From: JACKAF01 sp041391485
GTDB taxonomy: Bacteria > Bdellovibrionota > FAC87 > UBA2466 > JACKAF01
NCBI GenBank assembly: GCA_041391485.1
Contig: JAWKNY010000002.1
Location: 62,001 to 126,000, forward strand
DNA: 64,000 nt
Direction of reading: 5' to 3'
Part shown: positions 16,003-26,712 of the stretch, piece after piece
Layout: every line of letters starts with the position of its first letter
Position numbering within the stretch: the first letter of the stretch is position 1
Made by a program: the position numbers and the translations under genes
Notes under the pieces: generated by a model
The model's input: only the letters and a program-made list of their open reading frames with translations
What the model was told of the DNA's origin: nothing
Databases searched by the model: none

Positions 16003-18837
16003 CTATTGCGCGACGATGTGCTTACGCTCCGAGACGCTCAAGGCCTTAGTTCCAATTCTTACCAAACGCTCTGACTTTTCAATCCAGCAGTAGGTTCCGT
16101 TTTCATCGAACTGCTTGCGGCTCCCGCAGGCATTGCCGTTTACTTTGGCGGTAGCGATCGCGATTCCGGGTGTCACCAGCTCCAGAATATTTTCACGTTC
16201 TGCCTCTGCCCCAATGAAGGAGCCACTCGCGGGTTCAATCGTTACGGCCGCCACGGTTCCGCTCAACTTCTGCGATATCTCTGTCTTTCGCTTCTCACCG
16301 TGCAGATACCCGGTCGAAACTCCGTCATCTTCAAACAACTCAAAGGCCGAGGCCGTCGGATCGGCGAAAACCTTAACGAGCAGCTCATTACGTCGGCTCC
16401 CGTCGGATCGCTTTCCAAGCGTGTTTACGGTCTTCTCGTCCACCGGCATCTTGGGAATAATGGCTCCGCCCTTAGCAAAGAGGGGCAAGAGGAAGTACGC
16501 CCGTTTGGGATCTTCGGCTAGCTCCGAAGCCGGCACGCGCTCGGTTCTATACAGTGGAATAAAATCGCTTTCCTCTCCTTTTGAATCCACATACTGGTGG
16601 CTTTCATAATCGAACCAGCGGCCGCGCGGCAGGTACACTTTACGGCGGTGCTCCTTATAGTTGGCAACAATGCCGAAAAGCAACGAGTCGCCGATCATCT
16701 TCACGTTTCCGATGTCCCGGACATTGGGATCGTTCTGGTAATAGTAAACCAAGGGTGGGTAAACCGGCTCGCCGTGGGTGTGCGCCCGGTGTGCCCACGA
16801 ATACACGTAGGGAATCAGCTCGTAGCGCCTGCGGACGTTCGCGCGGTTGCTATCCAAGTGCCCGCGCACATTCGCCGCAAAACTCTGATCGCCATTTGCC
16901 TCATCCAATCCCCAGCCGTGCGGGCGGAGTGGCACATCGAGCAACGAACTGTCTGCAAACCACTGCGTGTAAATGTTGTACTCGTATGGGTCTTCGGGCG
17001 GACGGCCCTTGTGAAAGAAGCCACCCGCATCGGATCCGTAGTAGTCCACTCCCGCAAGCGACATGTGCATCTGAGTTTGCAAATGGCCGCGCAGGTTTTC
17101 AAAATTTCCCATCACGTCCCCGGACCACATCCCGCCAAAGCGCTGTGACCCGACAGTTCCGGATCGGGACATCGTGAAATGTCTGGGGCGGTGCTGGTAA
17201 CGTGTCCCATAGATACGTTCCATGGTATCGAGGAGGTCATTCTTGTTTTCGGACCGATCGTAACCCTCCGTGATCCCCTTGGCCCAAAACAGGTTGTAAA
17301 CATTGTGGATGTCGCCGTGCTGCTGCACCACGTGCTTCACCAGTTTACCGTCGAGATCTCGGTATTCGCGGAAAAGTTCCGGAAAGCCGCGGTAGTAGGC
17401 ATTTTGGTAGTACATCTCGGGCTCGCCCAAATCGAGCCAGTGCGAAAAAATCCCCATCTTGGACAAATGATGACGCTTCAGCTGGTGCCAAAATTTTCTG
17501 GCGGCCGGGTTGGTCCAGTCGATCATGCCACCTCGGCCCCACCAAACAAGGTGTTCGGGGCCACCCGCGCTTTGGTAGTCGGTGGTGACGTTGACGGGAT
17601 TCCAGCCGTTATTGCTGCCATCAAAATCTAAATTATGGCGCGCGAGATAGCAGCCGTCGTCTTCCACGATCCCGCTAAACCCCGGCGTGTTTTTCCGAAA
17701 ATCTGAGTTGTATAGAGCTTTGTGCTCATCCAGACGGTTATCGATGTACGACTCTTCAATCGGCATAAACTGGATGCCGTAGCGGTCATAAAAGCTTTCG
17801 ATCTTGCCACGAGGATCCGGGAAAGCGGCCTCATTAAACTGCAACACGCCCATGCGGTGCACCTTGGGGTTATCGAACTCCTGACCAAACCACTGCAGAT
17901 CGAGCGCAACCCCGTCCAGCGGAAAGTCCGTCTCGCGCAGCGCACTCACGTCTTTTTCAACCTCTTCCCAGTTGTCATAGCCGAACTCGGAGGTCCAATG
18001 GCCGAATACGGTTTTCGGCGGCACCGGCGGTTTGCCAGTCAGCTGCATGAAGTCTTTGCGTAGATCGGGCAAATCTTTTCCGCTCAAAATAAAGCCGCGC
18101 AGTTCGTCGCCCCACGTACGGGCGCTCCAGCGGTCCCCTTCCGTGAAATCCCAACTCATCCGGTAGACCTGGTCTAGAAAAAGCGCGTAGTTGTCCGTCC
18201 CCGAACCCAGGGCGTACATCACCGGAAACTGAGAGACACTCGGGCCCCCCTCGTAAAAACTATCCGGACCAAAACGGAAGTTGCCGTGTTTGCGCGCGTT
18301 CCACTGTTTACCCGACCAATTTCCGTCGGCACTCTCACCGTTCACAAAAAGATTGCCCACGCCGTACGCGTGCTGCATCCCCTTTTTTGCGATACGCAAA
18401 AACTTTTCGTCTTTATCCAGTTCTTCTCCGCAAATCTCCGTCAGATCGCGGCGCCTATTTTTGTCATAGATTCGAAAACACCGGGCATCGTTGAACACCG
18501 TTACTCTAAGCTCGCCCGTTTCCACGCCGTCGGCGTGCTCGGTGTACATAAATGGACCTTGGTAGCCCTCTTTATAGTTTCCGCCCTCCCCATCCACCAT
18601 CGGGCTTGTCCAGATGGGCGCGTCCGCTTTGGGGCCGTGAGAGGCGTGATCCTGCTCCCGTCGCTCAAACAATTCAAAGTGGATGAGATCGTCATCGAGC
18701 ACCTCGAGTTTAAGAAATCGACTCCCGACGTCCCAGGAGAACGAGTGGGCCACCCGTTTGACGCCGAGCGGCGCGGCTTGCGCCCCCAGAACAAAAAGAA
18801 AGGAGAAGAAAAGAAAACTTAAAGCGTGCAACCGCAT
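16003..18837 (-). CDS. Exported GH31 alpha-glycosidase
   Basis: 944 residues with signal peptide (to LGAQA). The GH31 barrel is clear: GHWTSEFGYDNWEEV, FSHWLDLGEPEMY (nucleophile Asp), and GGMWSGDVMGNFENL (acid/base Asp). N-terminal galactose-mutarotase-like and C-terminal beta-sandwich domains fit the length. Retaining alpha-glucosidase or alpha-xylosidase type; exact specificity cannot be read. Exported to periplasm or outside. Divergent from a GH15 gene, sharing a 148-bp promoter region, so both probably act on the same alpha-glucan. Confidence 0.9.
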   Translation of the reverse strand: MRLHALSFLFFSFLFVLGAQAAPLGVKRVAHSFSWDVGSRFLKLEVLDDDLIHFELFERREQDHASHGPKADAPIWTSPMVDGEGGNYKEGYQGPFMYTEHADGVETGELRVTVFNDARCFRIYDKNRRRDLTEICGEELDKDEKFLRIAKKGMQHAYGVGNLFVNGESADGNWSGKQWNARKHGNFRFGPDSFYEGGPSVSQFPVMYALGSGTDNYALFLDQVYRMSWDFTEGDRWSARTWGDELRGFILSGKDLPDLRKDFMQLTGKPPVPPKTVFGHWTSEFGYDNWEEVEKDVSALRETDFPLDGVALDLQWFGQEFDNPKVHRMGVLQFNEAAFPDPRGKIESFYDRYGIQFMPIEESYIDNRLDEHKALYNSDFRKNTPGFSGIVEDDGCYLARHNLDFDGSNNGWNPVNVTTDYQSAGGPEHLVWWGRGGMIDWTNPAARKFWHQLKRHHLSKMGIFSHWLDLGEPEMYYQNAYYRGFPELFREYRDLDGKLVKHVVQQHGDIHNVYNLFWAKGITEGYDRSENKNDLLDTMERIYGTRYQHRPRHFTMSRSGTVGSQRFGGMWSGDVMGNFENLRGHLQTQMHMSLAGVDYYGSDAGGFFHKGRPPEDPYEYNIYTQWFADSSLLDVPLRPHGWGLDEANGDQSFAANVRGHLDSNRANVRRRYELIPYVYSWAHRAHTHGEPVYPPLVYYYQNDPNVRDIGNVKMIGDSLLFGIVANYKEHRRKVYLPRGRWFDYESHQYVDSKGEESDFIPLYRTERVPASELAEDPKRAYFLLPLFAKGGAIIPKMPVDEKTVNTLGKRSDGSRRNELLVKVFADPTASAFELFEDDGVSTGYLHGEKRKTEISQKLSGTVAAVTIEPASGSFIGAEAERENILELVTPGIAIATAKVNGNACGSRKQFDENGTYCWIEKSERLVRIGTKALSVSERKHIVAQ

Positions 18838-18985
18838 ACAAACCCCTCAGATTGTTTAGCTAAGCTATCAGCACACCACGCCAACCTACCTTGTCAAGCG
18901 GAAGCTACGCGGCATGACGAAACGACGCGGTCCCGATACTCTGGGGCTCCTTTTCTTCAGGGAACAGGACAACTCCGAGGGATTT

Positions 18986-21234
18986 ATGAAGTTAACAAAA
19001 ATTGCGTTGAGCCTGGTGCTGAGCTTTGTTTTTTTGGTGCAGACCGCACGGGCCGAGGGCCCTGTGGGCGAGGCCCCACGGGACGGGCAACTTCCGGGCC
19101 GCTGGTCGTCTGCAATCAAACAAGGTTTTGGTACGGCGTACGAAGCGTACGACAACGACAACCGCTATTCCGGCAACTCCACCACAGCGCCGCTTTCTCG
19201 CGTGTGGTTTACGATCGCAGAAGGCGTCCTCACGGAAGTGTACTGGCCAACGATCGATACCCCTCAACTGCGTGACAGCCAGTTTCTAGTTTCTGACGGC
19301 AAAAGTTTTTTCTTTGAAGAGCGCAAGAACTCCGAAACCTCTGTCCATTGGTTGGAAACGGGAGTGCCCGCTTTCCGAATTGAAAACAAGGATCCCAAAG
19401 GGCGCTTCAAGATCGAACGTCTTATTTATACTGATCCCGATCGAGATGTGGTCTTGCAAAAGATACGCATCGACAAACAAGTACCGGATCTTCAGTTTTA
19501 CTACTTACATAATCCCCAGGTGAGCAATACGCCCATGGGCAACTCGGCGCGCGTTTCCAGAGAGGCCCTCTACGCTTGGCAGGGAGACAACGCCCAGGCA
19601 GTGCGGTTTAGCATTCCGCTTAAAAGAGTGTCCGCGGGTTTTTCAGGTCCTAGTGACGGCTTTCAGGATCTCAGCCGCGATTTGAAAATGGATTGGCAAT
19701 ATGAAACCGCAACGGAGGGCAACGTCGTCACGACTGCGTGGCTGGAACTTCCAGCCCACCAACGGGTTGTCGAATTTTACATCGCCTTGGGTTTTGGGAA
19801 CTCCACCCAAACGGCAGACGCGGTGGCCAAGGCGGCACTCGTGTCGCCGCAAGCGGCACTCGAAAAATACCTGGCCCAATGGCGCAGCTATGAATCCGAG
19901 CTTCTGGATCTCAGCTCCGCTTCCAAGGATAACGGCGAGCTGTACCTCGCTTCCGTTGCCGTCGTGAAGTCGCTCGAAGACAAAACCCGCGAAGGCGCGT
20001 TCATTGCTTCCCCCACCGTTCCGTGGGGCCATCATATAGAGGATACGAACAAAAGTTTCGAAAAGAACAGCCAACGTCTACACCTTACCGGCGGTTACCA
20101 CCTCGTTTGGCCGCGTGATTTGTATCACATGGCCTCCACGTTTCTTGCAGTCGGTGACTCCAAGTCCGCCGTGGCCGCTCTGCAGTTTCTAAAAAGCGTG
20201 CAGATAAAAGGAGAAGGGGAATGGGTTTTTGGGCACCGACGCGGACCCAAGGCAGGGACCTTTCCTCAAAACTGCTGGGTAGATGGAACTCCACACTGGG
20301 TGAACCTACAGCTAGACGAAGTCGCTTTCCCAATTTTGCTGGTCCACCGGCTTTGGAAAAACCAACTGATTCGGCACGAAGAGTATTGGCCGATGGCGCG
20401 AGCTGCCGCCGATTTTATCAAGGCCTTTGGCCCTTGGTCCCCGCAAGAACGCTGGGAAGAAATCTATGGCGCCTCTCCGTCTACCATCGCCGCACAAATC
20501 AGCGCCCTTGGGCGGCGGCCGAATTGGCAAATGAAGCGGGCGATACCGAGCGCGCGAGAGTCTACAAGGAGACCGCCGATCACTGGGCGTACCGACCCGG
20601 CGACAACATCAGTACCTGGACTTTCACGTCTACCGGAAAACATGGCAACGGCCGCTACTATGTTCGCATTGAAGGGGCGAAAGCCTGGGATCAGATCTGG
20701 AATCCCAATGACAACGTGATGTTTCCCATGGCGAATGGGGTTGGGCTGGTTCGGGAAAAAGATATTACCGACGGTGGCTTCTTGGAGCTAGTTCGCTTGG
20801 GTGTGCGCCGGGCTCTGGACCCGCAGATGCTCGACTCGCTACCGGAATACGACGCCACCATTCGCCGGGATCTGCCGGGAATTGGACCGGGCTTTTTCCG
20901 TTACCTCGGTGACCGTTACAACTATGAGGAAACGAGCGGCGCGCAGGCCGATGGGATGCTGTGGCCCCTGCTTACGGGCGAGCGCGGACACTACGAAATG
21001 CAACGTGCAGTGGAATCCGGGCAGTCGGCGGCTGCTGCCATGCAGCCCTATCTTCAAGCGATGGAAAAAATGGCAACGCCCAGTCTCATGATCCCCGAGC
21101 AAGTTTGGGATGCTGGCTCACGGATGGGGCAACCGACGGGTGCCGCCACACCGCTGGGTTGGGCGCACGGGGAATACATCAAAGCGTTGCGATCCACCAA
21201 GGATGGAAAAGTTTTCGATAAGTTGGATTTCTAG
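18986..21234 (+). CDS. Exported GH15 glucoamylase (frameshifted)
   Basis: ATG at 18986 begins signal peptide MKLTKIALSLVLSFVFLVQTARA. An N-terminal beta-sandwich (about 30-290) precedes the alpha/alpha barrel: GYHLVWPRDLYHMAST, LDEVAFPILLVHRLW and ERWEE (catalytic Glu region). The first frame runs past 20500 into nonsense; from about 20510 a frame one base back (AAELANEAGD, then GFLELVRLGVRRALDPQM and LGWAHGEYIKALRS) continues the same enzyme to 21234. One base is missing in the G-rich stretch near 20508-20520. The repaired enzyme is about 750 residues. It should release glucose from alpha-1,4-glucan ends. Confidence 0.85.
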
Positions 21235-21244
21235 AAGGAAGTAG

Positions 21245-21655
21245 CTACTTCTTTTTTCGCTTAGCCGGTTTCTTCGCGGAAGCTTTCTTGGAAGCCTTCT
21301 TGGTCGTTTTCTTTGCGCTCTTCTTCTTTTTAGAGGCGGCCTTCTTGGCAGGCTTTTTCCCTTTGCCCTTGGCCGGCTTCTTGGGCCTCGCCTTGCGCGC
21401 GGCACGCGGGTGTTTTTCAACCTCGTCTTCCATGCTGTGAACGTACTCATTCACGACATCGTCGTTGGCACTGTTGTCCGCAAGAAACTGTTGCGTGATC
21501 GTGGAAGCCACCTTCGTGGAAAGGTGCTTCGGAAACTTCAAAAGGCCACGGCTTTCCAGCCACTGTAAGAAGCGCGTCAGGACCGGAGCGATGGGTTTAA
21601 AGTACCAAGGAAAAGGTTTTGGGTTCATGATGTTATCAGTATCGACACTTTGCAT
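21245..21655 (-). CDS. Histone-H1-like Lys/Ala-rich protein
   Basis: 126-136 residues (ATG at 21655 or 21625; no clear ribosome site favours either). The first half is a short acidic/aromatic domain (PWYFKPIAPVLTRFLQWLES); the last 60 residues are a K/A/P-rich tail with repeated KKPAK, KKAS and KKSA units, like eukaryotic H1 and bacterial HC1/AlgP-type tails. Expected to bind DNA or RNA non-specifically and compact the nucleoid. Convergent with the GH15 gene 10 nt away. Confidence 0.75.
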   Translation of the reverse strand: MQSVDTDNIMNPKPFPWYFKPIAPVLTRFLQWLESRGLLKFPKHLSTKVASTITQQFLADNSANDDVVNEYVHSMEDEVEKHPRAARKARPKKPAKGKGKKPAKKAASKKKKSAKKTTKKASKKASAKKPAKRKKK

Positions 21656-21744
21656 TATTTCTTAAGCACAATGCTTGAGCGGGACTTTACGTTGACATCC
21701 AGTGTCACGCGAATAAGTCTAAGCGAACGTCTAAGGAGGCGTCA

Positions 21745-22143
21745 ATGTTAAGACTTTTTATGCTCGCAATGCTAGTAGGGCCCTGGGTTTTGGCCGACAA
21801 CGCGATTCGTATTTGTCAGGATTCCAAAGAAGGCACACAGCTCATCTTCGTAGAAGCTGGAGAAAAATGGATGGCACTTTTCCGCGATGATTCCGGAAAA
21901 ACGGTAGACTTCGTCGAGGCGGACGTCTGCGAGAAAAAGGGCGCCATCAGCGAGGAAATACTCGGCAATATTTCCGCTCCCGAGAATGTCCGTGCAGCCT
22001 GTGTATCGATCACCAATGACGCTGGGGACGGATTGCTGGCTATTTTGCGTGAGCCCAAAAAGGCTACCTACGAAGTCGAGATCAAGGACATCATCGTAGA
22101 AAAGCCCAATAAGAAAGCCGGACGCACCTTAAGCTGCCGCTAG
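21745..22143 (+). CDS. Small exported protein, unknown
   Basis: 132 residues with a signal peptide (MLRLFMLAMLVGPWVLA) and Shine-Dalgarno AAGGAGG. Three or four cysteines (RICQDS, DVCEKKG, AACVSI, LSCR), the last next to the C-terminus. No family recognised. Its stop overlaps the tail of the convergent acyltransferase by 4 bp. Confidence 0.65.
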   Translation: MLRLFMLAMLVGPWVLADNAIRICQDSKEGTQLIFVEAGEKWMALFRDDSGKTVDFVEADVCEKKGAISEEILGNISAPENVRAACVSITNDAGDGLLAILREPKKATYEVEIKDIIVEKPNKKAGRTLSCR

Positions 22144-22702
22144 TTTTCTTCACGCAAAAGAATACGGCCCTGGTTTTTTGGATTTTTCCCGTGCTTGTCT
22201 GCGTAGTAGTTGCGCACAAAATCCATGTCTTTGCGCACGTCCCCTGTCAGGTAGTAGACAGGACCGAATCCAGTTTCCTTCTTGGAGTAGTCGATATAGG
22301 CGAGTGTGAGCGGAACCCCTGAGTCCTTCGCCATGTGGTAAAAGCCGGACTTCCAATACTCTTTGTACTTTCGTGTTCCCTCCGGCGCGAGAGCCAGAAT
22401 GAATCGCTTTCGGTATTTGAAATGAGTCACCACCTGCTCCACGGTGTTATGCGAGTGCGTGCGATCCACCGGCACTCCGCCCATCCGTCGCAGTAGCCAA
22501 CCTAAGGGTGGAAAAAACAAGGTGTGCTTTGCAATCCAATTAACGGGTAGTCCGCTGGCGAACCTCACCGCCATGGCGATAAAAAATCCCAGTTGGAAGT
22601 ATGAGGGTAAACGATCGACAGAAACTTATCCAAATCCGGCGGATCTCCAACGAAGCGCCAGCCCATCAGCCTGAGAAACAATTTCCCTAGTTTTTGCAGC
22701 AA
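22140..22702 (-). CDS. PlsC-like lysophospholipid acyltransferase (frameshifted)
   Basis: The intact downstream frame (from 22574) has GGVPVDR and APEGTRKY (acyltransferase blocks II and III) but lacks the catalytic HX4D. Upstream, in another frame, PHTSNWD supplies it. Adding one base to the A6 run at 22581-22586 joins them as HTSNWDFFIAMAVRFAS, so the gene is one unit of about 187 residues starting at TTG 22702 (AGAGG 5 nt upstream). Expected to acylate a lysophospholipid or similar at the inner membrane. Confidence 0.8.
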
Positions 22703-22791
22703 AAAAACCTCTGCTTGGATCTTACACAAAAAATCCTACGCGCGCAGTTTTTTGTTTTTCTACTTTCCGACCTGCTCCAGAATTTGCGTCA

Positions 22792-25700
22792 TCATGGTGT
22801 CGACATCGGGTGGGGCCTTGCGCGGCGAAAAATACTGTAGAAAGTGTAGGGATCGGCATCGACGGTGACGCTTCCGCCCGCACCACCGCTCACAACGGTG
22901 TTCCCGCCAAAATTGTACTTGCGAACCGTGGCTTGGGCCGTCGGTTTCTCGCCATCCACCACCAGCTGTACGGTCGAGGAGAAAGGCTGCCCGCCCTCGA
23001 TATGAACGACATTGTGCTTAATGCCCGTTTCTTTCTGAAGGGCCTCAATGAGATCGGCATCCCCTTTAAACTTTAACCGCACCGTTGAATTGAAACCTGT
23101 TTGTGAAACCAATTCACGTTTGGCCACGTCAAGCCCCGTAACGCCTTTTACTTCGTAGAGATCGACCAGGCTGTTTACGGCTAGGGAACGTCCGGAGAAG
23201 ACAAGCGTTACTTCCTTTTGCTTGTTGGTCTTCGGTTTGGCCAGATCGGCGGGATTGGTAAGCAGAGTCTGCAGGTTCTCGCGCGTAATCAAGTTGCTGG
23301 TCGCCGCACGGACCTCCTGCTCTCCGAAAATCAATAGATCCAGATCCTTCGACTCAACGGCTTCCTGGTGCAACTTCAACGCTGCTTCGTACTCGGTCAG
23401 CTTCGCTCGTAGTATCTGCAAATTGGCCAGGTACTGAGTCAGCTCAGCGTTCAGGCGCTGTACCTTGGAAATTTTTTCCAGCTGTCCGTCAACGCCGTCC
23501 AGTAGTTTCTTGCGTGTCGCGGGATCGCGCAACAGCACCGGGGCGTTTTCGCCTACCGGTAAAGGCCCATGCTTCTGGCGCTCGGCCTCTTTGGCCGCGC
23601 GTTCTTTTTCAGCTGCCGCTATCAGCCGGACGCGCTCGCGTTCGGCCAGGATAGCGTCTACAGTCTCCTGGTGCCCGACAAACTTTTGGAGATCCTCGTC
23701 CGGGATCTTGCTAAGTTGCTCTCCAATCCGCCCTTCCAGGCCTTCCGCCCGCGTGGACGGTAGACGACCATACTTTTGGAAGAAGCTCGCGGCCCAGCCG
23801 CCGACCGTAGAGGGCTTCGCCAACTTTTCGTCGATATCACCAAGCAAATGCGTACGCACTTTGTAGTTGGGGTTAGGATACTTCTCTAAAGCGAGTAGGA
23901 CGTGCACGTTTCCCTTAGCGTTGATGAGCGCCTGATAGAGTTCAATCTGATCATCGTTCTTCGTTCGGGACTTGTCCGCATGATCCAAAGCGTCTTGGGT
24001 GCCGTAACTGAGCGCCCCGCTCTTTTTGGCGGCCTCTTCGTGCAGTAGCGCAAGGATCCCTTCGGGAGATTTCAATAGTTCTTGTCGTCGCAGTCGTTCT
24101 TCACGGAAATGTCGTACCCACTCTCGAAGTTCAGGTTCTGCTAACACCAACTTGGCTTCAAACGCTTGGTTGCCCTGAGCGCGCTTGTAGCGAGTATCCG
24201 TTCTTTTGATGAGCGAATTGATGATGGTTCGTATATAGGCGGAGTGCTCCCCTGCCGTCACCTTGTTGCCTCCGGCATTCTCGAGATCCTTTAACTTTCC
24301 GCCAAGGAATGCGGCTCGCAGCAGGGCTAAATCTTTGGAGGCCGCCCCTTCACCTTTGTCCGGACTAATGAAAAAGTCTTCCAGGTGTTGCCGGATGCGC
24401 CCGTCCGTCCACACAATCCCTTGCTGGTCGCGCCAAGCCGATTGCCAGTCTATGGCGGTCGGGGTGTGCCCTTCGTCTTCTCCGTCCTTCTCTCCTTTGC
24501 CTTCGTTGTCATCCAGATCCTTTTCACGGCGGGACCCGGCGCGTCTTCCGATGGCATTTAATCGATCCAGCATGTCGGCAATTTCCACGTCGTTGATCCT
24601 CTGGAAAGAAACCACGTCAACGGGATCTTGTTTACCTGGGTTCACGCGCAAAATACGACCAATGCGCTGAAGCAGTTGTCGGGGAGGGGTGGTTTCATTG
24701 ATATCAATGAAAAGCGTCAGATCGGGTACGTTAACGCCCTCGTCCATCATACGAATCGTCACAAGAAAATCGATCTTTCCAGCTTTGAAATCGTCTTTGA
24801 CTTTCTTCTTGTCCGCCGCAGACATGTACGAGTGCAGATAGGCAAAGGTGGGCTTGCGACCCTTCCGGCCTTTGAAGTGCTCCGTCAGTGCCGCTGTAAA
24901 GGCCTCAGCCTCATCCTTCGAAGACGTTGCGATAAAACCACGCTGGTGTTCGAGAAAGAGTGGCTCAAACATGGTGATCACATTCTTATAATGCAAAGGG
25001 TTCAAGACACGGCGATTACCGAAATTGTCATCGTCCGCTATCGCGGCTTGCTCTTCTTCGGGAAGCAGACTCTTCTTATCTATAAAGAGGCTGGTTTGAG
25101 CGTCTCCGGGGAGTCGACTTCCCAACTCCGCAACCAGGCGTTGCTCCACTCGGTCCGGATCCAAAAAATGAGATTGAAACGGCGTCAGCTCGCCTTCCTG
25201 GATGGAGTTCTCCAGCTGGGTAACGACTTCCCCTATGGATCGCTCAATTCGAGTGCCGCCCGATCGATAGTTCTCGGGGGTATCCAAGTACGCCCAATAG
25301 GCGCGTCCGTTGAAAAGATCCTTGATCAAATCCACTTCATGGTGAGTCGGCGTCGCCGTGGTTCCATACAAGAACGCCGTGGAACCTTTGGTGCGGTCCA
25401 ACCAGGCATTTAGATAGGGGATAGTATCCGGAGCCCCCGCATGGTGAGCCTCATCAAAAACCAGAGTCCCCAGTCCATCTCGAATGAATTCGGAATAGAC
25501 CGAATCGGGAGATCCCGTTTTCGCCTGCAGACTTTGGATCGTAGACACCAAAATGACCTGCTTACCCTCCTGGTTGGCAAGATCCAAGACCGCTTCCATG
25601 GAGAGATCGTGTCGAATGGTTTCCGTGTGATCTTTCGGATTTGTTTGATCTTCACCCCATCGCACAATCACAAAATCTGTAGAGGGATACTTGCCACTCG

Positions 25701-26490
25701 ACTTCATGCCGTGGACGAGATCCATTACGTCGCCTTGCAACTGATCAACCAGAAAGTTTTCGTGCGCGACGACCATCTGCAGGCGCCGGGTGTCCTGGCT
25801 CTTGTTCTTATCGTTCTTGATGTGCTTTTTAAGCTGAGTTTCCAAGACGCCCTTAGCCACCTCCGTCTTTCCAGTTCCGGTGGGAGCCACAAACAAAAAA
25901 CTGTCGTGCCCGTTCTCGACGGCGTGGACGGCGGCCTCTCGCCCTTCGATCTGAACCTCTTTTAGAAATAGCGGATCTTCTCCAAGACTCGCGCGCTCGG
26001 CTCGGGCAACGGGGCTATGAATAAAGGGGTGGAGCGGGTGGCCGATCAAGAAACGTCGGATAAGCGCCTTGCCTTTGTCATTCAGTACGGCGAAATCATA
26101 GCCCTTCGGAATGACGAGGGTTCGCGTATTGTTCTCCCACTTGATCTTGGGTTCCTTCACCGAACTATCAAAACGAACACGCAAATCGAAATCAGCACCA
26201 TAGTTCCCCAAGACCATGCAATCGCCATCAACTTTGCAGCTCCGGTGGGTTTCTGGTGAGCTCTTAAGCGCGCGCATCCCGACAGCCGGTAGCAGTACGT
26301 TTCGCAGGAAGTCCTGCATTTCCGGAGTTCCTTGTTCGGAGACAACACGGGCTACGGAATGGAGCGGCGCTTTTGCGTCGCCGACGATGGAATCGTAGGT
26401 TTCCTGGCAACGTTTAGCATCGATTCCCGCTTGGGCGAGAGACACCCATAGAAGGAAAATTAAAAATAGAACTGGCCTTCGTTCACGCAT
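22792..26490 (-). CDS. SF2 DEAD/DEAH helicase with an N-terminal signal peptide
   Basis: 1232 residues. Residues 1-21 (MRERRPVLFLIFLLWVSLAQA) form a classic Sec signal ending AQA. Helicase motifs follow: APTGTGKTE (202-210, Walker A), FDEAHH (345-350), GTTATP (376-381), VTIRMMDEGVNVPD (577-590) and QRIGRILR (608-615, motif VI). The core resembles the restriction-enzyme/ERCC3-like (ResIII) branch. Residues 620-1232 are unassigned, with long charged helices and a final beta-rich Gly-rich end. An exported ATP-dependent helicase is unexpected because periplasm lacks ATP; it may work inside another cell or be a membrane-anchored form. Intact across 3.7 kb. Confidence 0.85.
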   Translation of the reverse strand: MRERRPVLFLIFLLWVSLAQAGIDAKRCQETYDSIVGDAKAPLHSVARVVSEQGTPEMQDFLRNVLLPAVGMRALKSSPETHRSCKVDGDCMVLGNYGADFDLRVRFDSSVKEPKIKWENNTRTLVIPKGYDFAVLNDKGKALIRRFLIGHPLHPFIHSPVARAERASLGEDPLFLKEVQIEGREAAVHAVENGHDSFLFVAPTGTGKTEVAKGVLETQLKKHIKNDKNKSQDTRRLQMVVAHENFLVDQLQGDVMDLVHGMKSSGKYPSTDFVIVRWGEDQTNPKDHTETIRHDLSMEAVLDLANQEGKQVILVSTIQSLQAKTGSPDSVYSEFIRDGLGTLVFDEAHHAGAPDTIPYLNAWLDRTKGSTAFLYGTTATPTHHEVDLIKDLFNGRAYWAYLDTPENYRSGGTRIERSIGEVVTQLENSIQEGELTPFQSHFLDPDRVEQRLVAELGSRLPGDAQTSLFIDKKSLLPEEEQAAIADDDNFGNRRVLNPLHYKNVITMFEPLFLEHQRGFIATSSKDEAEAFTAALTEHFKGRKGRKPTFAYLHSYMSAADKKKVKDDFKAGKIDFLVTIRMMDEGVNVPDLTLFIDINETTPPRQLLQRIGRILRVNPGKQDPVDVVSFQRINDVEIADMLDRLNAIGRRAGSRREKDLDDNEGKGEKDGEDEGHTPTAIDWQSAWRDQQGIVWTDGRIRQHLEDFFISPDKGEGAASKDLALLRAAFLGGKLKDLENAGGNKVTAGEHSAYIRTIINSLIKRTDTRYKRAQGNQAFEAKLVLAEPELREWVRHFREERLRRQELLKSPEGILALLHEEAAKKSGALSYGTQDALDHADKSRTKNDDQIELYQALINAKGNVHVLLALEKYPNPNYKVRTHLLGDIDEKLAKPSTVGGWAASFFQKYGRLPSTRAEGLEGRIGEQLSKIPDEDLQKFVGHQETVDAILAERERVRLIAAAEKERAAKEAERQKHGPLPVGENAPVLLRDPATRKKLLDGVDGQLEKISKVQRLNAELTQYLANLQILRAKLTEYEAALKLHQEAVESKDLDLLIFGEQEVRAATSNLITRENLQTLLTNPADLAKPKTNKQKEVTLVFSGRSLAVNSLVDLYEVKGVTGLDVAKRELVSQTGFNSTVRLKFKGDADLIEALQKETGIKHNVVHIEGGQPFSSTVQLVVDGEKPTAQATVRKYNFGGNTVVSGGAGGSVTVDADPYTFYSIFRRARPHPMSTP

Positions 26491-26712
26491 ACAAAAAGAA
26501 TACTTTTCGTTTGATTGCTTCCGCTCTCAGAGTGCAATAAGGGGGCCCTAATTTCGTGCCTAAATCGAGCGCACAGACCCCTGGAATACGCCCAAAAAAT
26601 CGACTAAGGCCTACTCCGGGAACAGAAATTTACCTCTTAATAATCAGTACTTATTTGTGGTCCCTTGCTCCGCCGAAGCCGGAGATGTTAGAAGGGGCGC
26701 GGGAGAGAAGTG

